A DNA stretch of 34,876 nt, from assembly GCA_023384595.1 (NCBI GenBank), contig JAHDVQ010000016.1, positions 1-34,876 of the forward strand. Reading direction: 5' to 3'. Source of the stretch: Vicinamibacteraceae bacterium. GTDB taxonomy: Bacteria > Acidobacteriota > Vicinamibacteria > Vicinamibacterales > JAFNAJ01. The position numbers and the translations under genes are program-made. The notes beneath the pieces were generated by a model, which did no database searches, was not told the origin of the DNA, and saw nothing but the letters and a program-made list of their open reading frames with translations. Below are positions 7,881 to 19,279 of the stretch, piece after piece; position 1 is the stretch's first letter; each line of letters begins with the position of its first letter.

Positions 7881-9852
7881 CGACACGGCCGCCCGTCCGT
7901 ACCTGCTCGAGCGGGTGGACGATGCGGCCATTGTGCAGCTCTATGCCGACGGATTCGCGCAGCTGCCGCTTGCCGAGCGCCGGCTCGCATTCCACCTGGC
8001 CGAGGCGGCCATTGCCGGACGCGACATCTACTTCGATCAGCGGCACCGCCTGAACCTCGACGCGCGCGCGTTGCTCGAGGCGCTCGTCACCTCGGAGGCC
8101 GCGCTTCGTCCCGTGACGGCGCGGGAGCTCTGGCGCTATACGAAGTTGTTCTGGCTCAACTCGGGACCGTACAACGCGCACACCGCCCGCAAGTTCGTCC
8201 TGGGGCTCACGCGGGAGGCTCTCGACGAGGCCGTGGCCGCCGCAGCCGCTGCGGGAGCGGCGCTGCCGCGTCGCGAGGGCGAGGGGATCGGCCAGTTGCT
8301 CGATCGGCTGGCGCCGTTCCTGCTGGACCCCGCCGTCGATCCGGTCGTGACGAACAAGAACCCCGAGAACGGGGAGGACATCCTCGTCGCGAGCGCCTCC
8401 AACCTGTACGAGGGCGTGACGCTCGCCGATCTGGCGACCTTCGAGGAGCGCCACCCCCTCAACTCGCGCATCGTGCGGCGCGACGGGACGATCGTCGAAG
8501 AGGTCTACCGCGTCGGGGGACGCTGCGGGGCCGCCATCGAGGCCGTCGTCGCGCACCTCGAGGCCGCGCGCGAGGACGCGACGCCCGCCATGCGTCTGGC
8601 GCTCGACGCACTGGTGCGCTATTACCGCACGGGCGAGGACGACGACCGGCGGGCGTACGACATCGCCTGGGCCGCCGACACCCGGTCGCCCGTCGACACC
8701 GTCAACGGGTTCATCGAGGTCTATCTCGACCCGCGCGGGCAGAAGGGCGCCTGGGAAGCGCTGGTCTGCCATGTGAACGAGGAGAAGACCCGGCTGGTCG
8801 AGGCCATTGCCGCCAACGCCGCCTGGTTCGAGGCGCACCTGCCCTGCCGTGCCGAGTTCCGCCGCGACCGGGTAGTCGGCATGGCGGCACGGGCCATCGA
8901 CGTCATCGTGGAGACAGGCGAGGCAGGCCCGCTCACCGCCATCGGGATCAACCTGCCCAACGACGAGGTCATTCGCGAGCGGCACGGGTCGAAGTCGGTG
9001 CTGCTCGCCAACGTGGTCGAGGCCTACGAGCGATCGACGCCGCCTGAGTTCCGCCGCGAGTTCGCGTGGACCGACGAGGAAGTGGACCGCGCCGAGCGGT
9101 TCGGCGCGCTGGCGCAGGAGCTCCACACGCACCTGCACGAGGTGCTCGGCCACGGATCGGGCCGTCTGTCGCCGTCGCTCACCGCCTCGCCGCAGGCCTA
9201 CCTGAAAGAGCACTACTCGTCGCTCGAGGAGACGAGGGCCGACCTGGTCGCCCTCTACTTCATCGCCGATCCCCGGCTCGTCGAGCTCGGCGTCGTCGAG
9301 GCCGGCGAGCATGCGGCGGTGGCGAGGACCGCCTACGAGGCGTTCGTACGCGCGGCGCTCGTGCAACTGCGGCGCGTCCGCACCGGCAGCCAGCTCGAGG
9401 AAGATCACATGCGCAACCGGCAGGCCGTCACTCACTGGCTGATGGCCCGGGAGGCCGGCGTCGTCCGACGCCGCCGCGAGGGACGCACCTGCTACGTGGT
9501 CGAGGACGTCGAGCGGATGCGGCAGGGCGTGGCCGAGATGTTCGCCGAGGTGCAGCGCATCAAGTCGGAGGGCGACTACGATGCGGGACGGCGTCTCTTC
9601 GAGACCTTCGGCGTCTCGTTCGACCCGGCGCTGCGCGACGAAGTGGTGGCGCGCGTCGAGCGTATCGGCCTTCCGTCGTACACGGGCTTCGTAATGCCGA
9701 CGCTCGAGGCGACGCGCGACGCGACGGGGGCCGTCGTCGACGTGACGATCTCCTATTCCTGCGACTTCGCCGCGCAGATGCTCGACTACTCGCGGCGCTC
9801 ACCGCTGCGGCACCCCGCGGCCGCGCCGGCATCGTTATGCGGACCGCGGTGA
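7864..9852 (+). CDS. Dipeptidyl peptidase III (M49 zinc peptidase)
   Basis: A 662-residue cytosolic zinc exopeptidase expected to cut dipeptides from the N-terminus of short oligopeptides. The family-defining motifs are present: HEVLGH at 425-430 (HExxGH with an extra residue, unique to M49) and EETRADLV at 455-462, whose glutamate completes the zinc site (EECRAE in animals). The segment WLNSGPYNAHTARKF near residue 100 and FIEVYLDPRGQKGAWEALV near 285 also match M49 proteins. No signal peptide is seen. Length is close to other bacterial members. ATG 7864 lies inside the end of the beta-CASP gene and has GGAG seven bases upstream. The stop overlaps the next gene by 16 bases. With the DPP IV gene divergent from this operon, the locus handles dipeptide release on both sides of the membrane. 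Confidence 0.92.
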   Translation: MRSSSDDTAARPYLLERVDDAAIVQLYADGFAQLPLAERRLAFHLAEAAIAGRDIYFDQRHRLNLDARALLEALVTSEAALRPVTARELWRYTKLFWLNSGPYNAHTARKFVLGLTREALDEAVAAAAAAGAALPRREGEGIGQLLDRLAPFLLDPAVDPVVTNKNPENGEDILVASASNLYEGVTLADLATFEERHPLNSRIVRRDGTIVEEVYRVGGRCGAAIEAVVAHLEAAREDATPAMRLALDALVRYYRTGEDDDRRAYDIAWAADTRSPVDTVNGFIEVYLDPRGQKGAWEALVCHVNEEKTRLVEAIAANAAWFEAHLPCRAEFRRDRVVGMAARAIDVIVETGEAGPLTAIGINLPNDEVIRERHGSKSVLLANVVEAYERSTPPEFRREFAWTDEEVDRAERFGALAQELHTHLHEVLGHGSGRLSPSLTASPQAYLKEHYSSLEETRADLVALYFIADPRLVELGVVEAGEHAAVARTAYEAFVRAALVQLRRVRTGSQLEEDHMRNRQAVTHWLMAREAGVVRRRREGRTCYVVEDVERMRQGVAEMFAEVQRIKSEGDYDAGRRLFETFGVSFDPALRDEVVARVERIGLPSYTGFVMPTLEATRDATGAVVDVTISYSCDFAAQMLDYSRRSPLRHPAAAPASLCGPR

Positions 9853-12032
9853 GGCCGGTCCTGGTCCTGCTCGGCGCGTGGCTTTGCGGCGCCGTCTCCC
9901 CAGTCGCGGCCGGGGGGACCGGGCGTGAAGGGGCGGGGACCGTCCGCCAGGGACTGCCGGCGCGACCCGCGACGACCGCGCTGCTCCAGGTGATTGCGGC
10001 CGAGGACTCGCGCGCGGCCACGCCAGCGGCCCTCGACCTGCTGAAGCGGGCGGCCGCCGGCGCACCCGATCTCGAAGTGCAGCGTGCGGCGGTCAGGGCG
10101 CTCGGCCGGCTGGAACGCCCGGACCTCGTGGGATACCTGGCCGGCATCACGAGGACCGCCGACCCGGTGGTGCGCGCCGAACTGGCCAACGCCCTGGCGC
10201 AGTCCGTCTTTGGCGGAGACGGGACCGCGGCGCTCGAGCCGCTGCTCGACCGGCTACGTCAGGAGGGCCACCCGCTCGTCCGCGGCGTCGTGGCCGCCTC
10301 GCTCGGGCGGCTCGCCCTCCCCGACCCGGCCGCGCGTGAGCGGGCGGCGGCGGGGCTGCTCGGCACCGGCTGGCCCGAGGTTGACGGACGCCGCCGGCCG
10401 GCGTCGCCCGCCGTGCTCCTCGGTGTGCTTCGGGGTGTGGAGAGCTTCGCGCAGCGGCACCGCGAGCTGCGCGCCGGCGCCGTCGATCTCGAGACCGTGC
10501 TCCGCGAGGTCGCGTTTCCCTCGGCCTCGCCGCCGTCCGCCTCCGGCGTCCCCGAGGCGTCGGCGGTCGGCATCGCGACGGCGCGCCATCGCGCGATGTC
10601 GGCGCTCGTCGCCGTCAGGACACCCGCCGTCGAGGACGTCTCCCGCGGACTCGCCGATGCGGATCCCGAGCTGCGGCGCCTGGCGGCGTCGGCCCTCGCG
10701 CGGATCGAGCCGTACAACACGGACCAGGCCGCGCTCGCGCTGAGCGACGCCGAGCCGGCCGTGCGCGTGCAGGCGCTGCGCGCGCTCTCGAGCCGCGCCG
10801 ACGGCAGGCCCTCGTGCGAACAGGCGCTGGCGGCGGCCCGCGACGCGGCACTGCACGTCCAGCTGCTCGGCATCGAGCTCGTTGGCAGCCGGTGCCGCGG
10901 CAACGCCACCGCCGAGGAGCACCTCGAGGCGTTGCTGCTTGCCGTGCGGGCCGTCGACGAACCCGGCGCCTGCCGTCCGCTCCCGGTTCGTGACTGGCAT
11001 CGCCCGAACGCCGCCCTGGTGGCGCTCGCCCAGACCGGCACCACCGACCTCGAACGGTGGCTGCCGTGCTTCCGTGCCGCCGACGTGTGGCGCGCCCGCG
11101 CCGCCGCCGCCCGCGCGCTGGCGGCCAGAGGCGATCGCGAGGCGCTCGTGCCGTTCTTCGAGGACCCCGAGCCCAACGTCAGGGTCGTCGCGCTCGAGCT
11201 CACCGAGCCCGGCAACCTGCTGGCCGTGCGCGGCGCGCTGCAGGCGCTCGAGGGGCGCGACTACGAGCTGCTGCTCGTCGCGGCCAACAAGCTGCAGGGG
11301 GCCACGCCCGACCGCGTCATCGGCGAGGCGGTCGCCGGCGCACTCGAACGTGTGACGGCTGAACGGAAGGAGACCTCTCGCGACACCCGGCTGGCCCTGC
11401 TCGATCGCCTGGAAGAGCACGGCGACGTCCGCCTGGAGCACAAGGTGGCCCCGCTCGTCCGCGATTTCGACCCGGTCGTCGCGGTCCGCGCCGCGGCGCT
11501 CGTGTCGCGCTGGCTGGGACGTCCCGTGGCCGCCGAGCCCCGCCCGCAGGGCCCGCCCCCGCTGCCGTCGCCGGCGGAGTTCGACGCGCTCCGGCGCACG
11601 CGCGTCGTGATGGTGATCGACGGCGGCGAGGTCGTGGTGCGCCTGCTCGCCCGCGAGGCGCCGCTCAACGCGTGGCGGTTCGCACGGCTCGCCCGGTCCG
11701 GGTACTACACGCGCCTGACCCTCCACCGCGTCGTCGCCAACTTCATCGTGCAGGGAGGGAGTCCCGGCGCCAACGAGCACTCGGGCGACGGTCCGTTCAC
11801 GCGCGACGAGGTCGGGCTGCAGTCGAACGTCCGCGGCAGCGTCGGCCTCTCCACCCGCGGGCGGGACACCGGCGACGGGCAGTTCTACGTGAACCTCGTC
11901 GACAACCCGCGGCTCGATTTCACCTACACGGTCTTCGGGCAGGTCGAGCGGGGGATGGAGGTGCTCGACGGCGTCGCCGAGGGTGCGGTGATCGAGCGCG
12001 TGACGGTGGAAGTGGAGCCGGAAGTCAGGTGA
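9837..12032 (+). CDS. Exported HEAT-repeat protein with C-terminal cyclophilin peptidyl-prolyl isomerase domain
   Basis: A 731-residue fusion. A signal peptide (MRTAVRPVLVLLGAWLCGA, cut near VAAGG) is followed by about 500 residues of Ala/Leu/Arg-rich helical repeats with the HEAT signature, for example DLEVQRAAVRALGRLERPDL, DPELRRLAASALARI and DPVVAVRAAALVSRWL. Residues about 585-731 form a cyclophilin domain: LHRVVANFIVQGGSPG holds the equivalents of the catalytic Arg55, Phe60 and Gln63 of human CypA, and GQFYVNLVDNPRLDFTYTVF is the matching core. The CypA Trp121 and His126 positions appear to be Leu and Tyr. The likely role is a periplasmic foldase whose HEAT solenoid docks clients. ATG 9837 starts the signal peptide and overlaps the DPP III stop. 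It lacks a ribosome site, which suggests coupling. The 3' end overlaps the convergent LD-carboxypeptidase gene by 8 bases. Confidence 0.88.
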   Translation: MRTAVRPVLVLLGAWLCGAVSPVAAGGTGREGAGTVRQGLPARPATTALLQVIAAEDSRAATPAALDLLKRAAAGAPDLEVQRAAVRALGRLERPDLVGYLAGITRTADPVVRAELANALAQSVFGGDGTAALEPLLDRLRQEGHPLVRGVVAASLGRLALPDPAARERAAAGLLGTGWPEVDGRRRPASPAVLLGVLRGVESFAQRHRELRAGAVDLETVLREVAFPSASPPSASGVPEASAVGIATARHRAMSALVAVRTPAVEDVSRGLADADPELRRLAASALARIEPYNTDQAALALSDAEPAVRVQALRALSSRADGRPSCEQALAAARDAALHVQLLGIELVGSRCRGNATAEEHLEALLLAVRAVDEPGACRPLPVRDWHRPNAALVALAQTGTTDLERWLPCFRAADVWRARAAAARALAARGDREALVPFFEDPEPNVRVVALELTEPGNLLAVRGALQALEGRDYELLLVAANKLQGATPDRVIGEAVAGALERVTAERKETSRDTRLALLDRLEEHGDVRLEHKVAPLVRDFDPVVAVRAAALVSRWLGRPVAAEPRPQGPPPLPSPAEFDALRRTRVVMVIDGGEVVVRLLAREAPLNAWRFARLARSGYYTRLTLHRVVANFIVQGGSPGANEHSGDGPFTRDEVGLQSNVRGSVGLSTRGRDTGDGQFYVNLVDNPRLDFTYTVFGQVERGMEVLDGVAEGAVIERVTVEVEPEVR

Positions 12033-13089
12033 CGGCCGGCTCCAGCATCCGGATGGTGCCCGCCGAGGCGTCGACCTCGACCTCGCACCCCACCGGCAGG
12101 GTGAACTGGCGCTTCACGTGGCCGATCATGGCGCCCTGCCAGGCAGGCACGCCGAGCGGCTTGACGTGGTCGTCGAGCACGTCCGTGATGGTGAGCGAGC
12201 CGAACCCTTCGCCGGGATCGCACTCGCGGCACGTGCCCCAGACGACGGCGCGCGCCCGCTCCAGGATGCCGGCGAGCGCGAGCTGCGTGAGCATCCGGTC
12301 GATGCGGTACGGCGCCTCGCTGACGTCCTCCAGGAACAGGATGCAGTCGTCGAAGGCCGGCACGTAGCTCGAGCCGATGATGGCCGTGAGCACCGTGAGG
12401 TTGCCGCCGAGCAGCCGTCCGCGAGCGACGCCCGGCGTGATCGTCTGCACACGATGCTCGACCTGCGCCAGCGTGTCGCCCTTCTCCTTCAGGTTCTCGA
12501 AGGTGACGGCCTCGCCCTCCATCAGGACGCGCCGATACCAGCCCGCGTTGAACGCGTTCCACTCCGACGACCCGTTCGGGCCGTGGAAGGTCACGACACC
12601 CGTGCGCGCGTGGAGCGACAGCAGCAGCGCGGTGATGTCGCTGTAGCCGATCACCGCCTTGGGGTGCCTGGCGATGGCGTCCCAGTCGAGCAGTGGCAGC
12701 AGGCGTGCCGCGCCCCAGCCCCCCCGGACGCAGTGGATGGCCTTCACCTCGGGGTCGGCGAACATCGCGTTCACGTCGGCGGCGCGCTGCGCGTCGGTCC
12801 CGGCGAAGTATCCGCGCCGTTCGAGCAGGTGCGCGCCGCGTTTCGACTTCAGCCCGAGCGCCGCGAGCGACTCGACGACGATCTCCACGTCCACGGGCTC
12901 CCAGGTGGCGCTCGAGGGATCGACGAGCCCGACGGTGTCGCCGGCGCGGAGGCGTGGCGGCCTGACGACGGGCCTGGCGACGGCCGCGTCGGCCTGACGG
13001 GATTCGAGGGCCGCGGCCGAAGGCCGCAAGGGGGCGATGGCGGCGGCGGCCGCCGCTGCACCCAGGAACGAGCGTCGTGACACGGGCAT
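12025..13089 (-). CDS. Tat-exported LD-carboxypeptidase (S66, LdcA-like)
   Basis: A 354-residue member of the S66 family. LdcA enzymes remove the terminal D-Ala from muropeptide tetrapeptides in peptidoglycan recycling; some relatives (MccF) cleave peptide antibiotics. The nucleophile is Ser150 in GYSDITALL. The C-terminal half has LEDVSEAPYRIDRML and GHVKRQFTLPVG, which carry the glutamate and histidine of the Ser-Glu-His triad. HCVRGGWGAARLLP is the typical oxyanion region. The N-terminus PVSRRSFLGAAAAAAAIAP is a twin-arginine signal, so it is exported folded, whereas E. coli LdcA is cytosolic. ATG 13089 is chosen because the Tat motif follows at once; only a weak GAGAG lies upstream. Convergent overlap with the HEAT-cyclophilin gene leaves no room for a terminator. 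Confidence 0.9.
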   Translation of the reverse strand: MPVSRRSFLGAAAAAAAIAPLRPSAAALESRQADAAVARPVVRPPRLRAGDTVGLVDPSSATWEPVDVEIVVESLAALGLKSKRGAHLLERRGYFAGTDAQRAADVNAMFADPEVKAIHCVRGGWGAARLLPLLDWDAIARHPKAVIGYSDITALLLSLHARTGVVTFHGPNGSSEWNAFNAGWYRRVLMEGEAVTFENLKEKGDTLAQVEHRVQTITPGVARGRLLGGNLTVLTAIIGSSYVPAFDDCILFLEDVSEAPYRIDRMLTQLALAGILERARAVVWGTCRECDPGEGFGSLTITDVLDDHVKPLGVPAWQGAMIGHVKRQFTLPVGCEVEVDASAGTIRMLEPAVT

Positions 13090-13238
13090 GGTGCGTCTCT
13101 CGCGCAAGGGGCGCCAATGGGTCGAGCGGGCCGCATGGTAGCACGGCGTCACGTGGCCCGAACCGGCTCGGACCTTGCTGATCAGATCTCGGAACAGGTG
13201 TCTCTATCCCTGCCGCTGTCGCAATTGCCAACATCGCA

Positions 13239-13273
13239 CGGGCGTGGTCTGACGTGATTTCAGACAACGCCCG
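13239..13273 (+). promoter_or_regulatory. Long imperfect inverted repeat upstream of the kinase operon
   Basis: Arms CGGGCGTGGTCTGA and TCAGACAACGCCCG pair over 14 positions with one mismatch, around a 7-base loop CGTGATT. The stem can be extended by CAC/GTG with one bulged G. It lies about 75 bases before the GTG start. It could be an operator for a dimeric regulator or a leader RNA hairpin; the sequence does not decide. Confidence 0.5.
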
Positions 13274-13338
13274 GTGAAGCACCTCGCGCCCAGCGACGCG
13301 ATGCCGGTCTGCGGCCAGGTATCCCCCGGCCCGCCCCC

Positions 13339-13343
13339 AGGAG
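13339..13343 (+). promoter_or_regulatory. Ribosome-binding site for a GTG start
   Basis: AGGAG lies six bases before GTG 13350 and sets the start of the large hybrid kinase. Confidence 0.75.
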
Positions 13344-13349
13344 TCGATC

Positions 13350-17870
<4,521 letters not shown>

Positions 17871-17875
17871 GGCTC

Positions 17876-18703
17876 ATGCACCGGCGCAACGGCATCGAAG
17901 AGACCGAGATCGACCTGCTCGTCGAAGCCATCGTGCGCTGTCACGGATTCGACTTCCGCGGCTACGCGTGGTCGTCGCTGCGGCGCCGCATCCTGGGCGC
18001 GGTGGCTCGCGAGGGCACCGGGACGATCAGCGGCCTCATCGAGCTCGTCCTGCACGATCCCGCGGCGATGCAGCGCGTGGTCTCGAGCATCGCCGTGAAC
18101 GTGAGCGCCATGTTCCGGGACCCGCCGTTCTTCAAGGCGTTCCGCGACGCGGTCGTGCCGCTGCTCCGGACCTACCCGTTCATCCGTGTCTGGCAGGCCG
18201 GATGCTCCATGGGCGAGGAGGTGTATTCGCTGGCCATCCTGCTGGAGGAGGCGGGCCTGTACGACCGGTGCCGCCTCTACGCCACGGACATGAGCGAGGA
18301 CGTGCTGCGACAGGCGCGCGAGGCCGTGTACCCGCTGAACCTGATGCAGCGCTACACGCAGAACTACATCCAGGCCGGCGGCACGCGAGCGTTCTCGGAG
18401 TACTACACGGCCACCCACGAGCAGGCGGCGCTGCGCCCCTCGCTGCAGCGGAACATCGTGTTCTCGCAGCACAACCTGGTGACCGACGGGCCGTTCAACG
18501 AGTTCCACGTCGTGCTGTGCCGGAACGTCCTGATCTACTTCAACCGGCCGCTGCAGGACCAGGTCCACACGCTGCTGCACCAGAGTCTCACGCCGTTCGG
18601 CGTGCTGGGACTGGGCTCGAAGGAGACACTGCGGTTCACCTCGGTCGAGACGAACTACGAGCCGCTCGTCGAGAGCGAGCGTCTGTATCGAAGGGTGGCG
18701 TAG
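17876..18703 (+). CDS. cheR: CheR-type protein-glutamate methyltransferase
   Basis: A 275-residue S-adenosylmethionine-dependent enzyme that methylates glutamate side chains, classically on chemoreceptors. The N-terminal helical domain (ETEIDLLVEAIVRCHGFDFR, then YAWSSLRRRI) is followed by VNVSAMFRDPPFFKAFRDAV and the SAM-binding loop QAGCSMGEEVYSLAILL; YATDMSEDVL and LCRNVLIYFNRPLQ complete the Rossmann core. Canonical CheR has CSTGEEPYS, so Met and Val are small variations. No TPR or PAS extension and no receptor-tail docking feature was recognised. ATG 17876 follows AGGTGAGG; GTG 17867, overlapping the kinase stop, is an alternative. The next gene starts immediately after the stop codon. 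Confidence 0.93.
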   Translation: MHRRNGIEETEIDLLVEAIVRCHGFDFRGYAWSSLRRRILGAVAREGTGTISGLIELVLHDPAAMQRVVSSIAVNVSAMFRDPPFFKAFRDAVVPLLRTYPFIRVWQAGCSMGEEVYSLAILLEEAGLYDRCRLYATDMSEDVLRQAREAVYPLNLMQRYTQNYIQAGGTRAFSEYYTATHEQAALRPSLQRNIVFSQHNLVTDGPFNEFHVVLCRNVLIYFNRPLQDQVHTLLHQSLTPFGVLGLGSKETLRFTSVETNYEPLVESERLYRRVA

Positions 18704-19279
18704 ATGACCGAGCTCATCGTCATCGGCACCTCGCTCGGGGGGCTGGCCGCCCTCGGTGAGATCCTCGCGACGCTGCCGCCGGGATTCGCGTGTCCCGTCG
18801 CCGTGGTCCAGCACCGGGGGCCGACCGTCGACGGCGTGCTCGGGTCCCTGCTGCAGCGGCAGACGACGCTCACCGTCGTGGAGCCCGACGACAAGACGCC
18901 GATTCGCGCCCGGCACCTGTACGTGGCGCCGGCCGATTACCACCTGCTCGTCGAGCCCGACGCCTCGTTCTCGCTGTCGATCGACCCGCCCGTGCGCTGG
19001 GCGCGCCCGTCGATCGACGTGCTGTTCGAGTCGGCGGCCGACGTCTACGGCCCGGCGCTCACGGCGGTGGTACTGACAGGCGCGAGCACCGACGGCGCGG
19101 CGGGCGTGACGAGGGTGCGGGAGCAGGGCGGGTTCGCCATCGCGCAGGACCCTGCGACGGCCGAGTCGCCCGTCATGCCGCGGGCGGCCATCGCGGCGGG
19201 CGTGGACCTCGTGCTGCCCCTCGCCGCGATCGGACGGCACCTCGGGCGCATGGGGTGCGTCGACAGAGCGGCGTCATGA
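18704..19279 (+). CDS. Stand-alone CheB-type protein-glutamate methylesterase domain
   Basis: A 191-residue protein made of the CheB catalytic domain only; the receiver domain that normally gates CheB is absent. The triad has counterparts: Ser in IGTSLGGLAAL near residue 10 (usually GASTGG), His in VAVVQHRGP near 37, and Asp in TGASTDGAAG near 131 (usually TGMGxDGxxG). The loss of the Met-Gly in the last motif is unusual. It would remove methyl groups added by CheR, or deamidate glutamine. Without a receiver it may be constantly active or controlled by binding the kinases' receiver domains. ATG directly follows the CheR stop, and the stop codon overlaps the next start as ATGA. Confidence 0.88.
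   Translation: MTELIVIGTSLGGLAALGEILATLPPGFACPVAVVQHRGPTVDGVLGSLLQRQTTLTVVEPDDKTPIRARHLYVAPADYHLLVEPDASFSLSIDPPVRWARPSIDVLFESAADVYGPALTAVVLTGASTDGAAGVTRVREQGGFAIAQDPATAESPVMPRAAIAAGVDLVLPLAAIGRHLGRMGCVDRAAS

Larger units (their letters stand above)
13090..13349. other. Divergent intergenic region, longest gap in the window
   Basis: This gap separates the LD-carboxypeptidase start from the kinase operon. It must hold promoters for both, but I see no clear -35/-10 pair; TACCAT (minus strand, 13136-13141) is a weak -10 candidate for the carboxypeptidase. It holds a CTGATCAG palindrome (13178-13185) and a long imperfect hairpin (listed separately). No small ORF with a ribosome site stands out. 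Confidence 0.5.

Noticed and set aside
4149-7931. Minus-strand DPP IV frame extended to 7931
   Set aside because: The extra 1.5 kb is opposite the beta-CASP gene and shows no domain; a signal peptide and ribosome site start at 6398.
9066-9836. Extension of the HEAT-cyclophilin frame upstream into the DPP III gene
   Set aside because: The residues are Arg/Pro-rich out-of-frame translation of DPP III, and the signal peptide begins at ATG 9837.
13186-13225. ECF sigma-factor promoter (GGAAC at 13191 with a downstream GTC)
   Set aside because: Spacing of about 22 bases is well beyond the usual 16-17, and no better -10 element exists.
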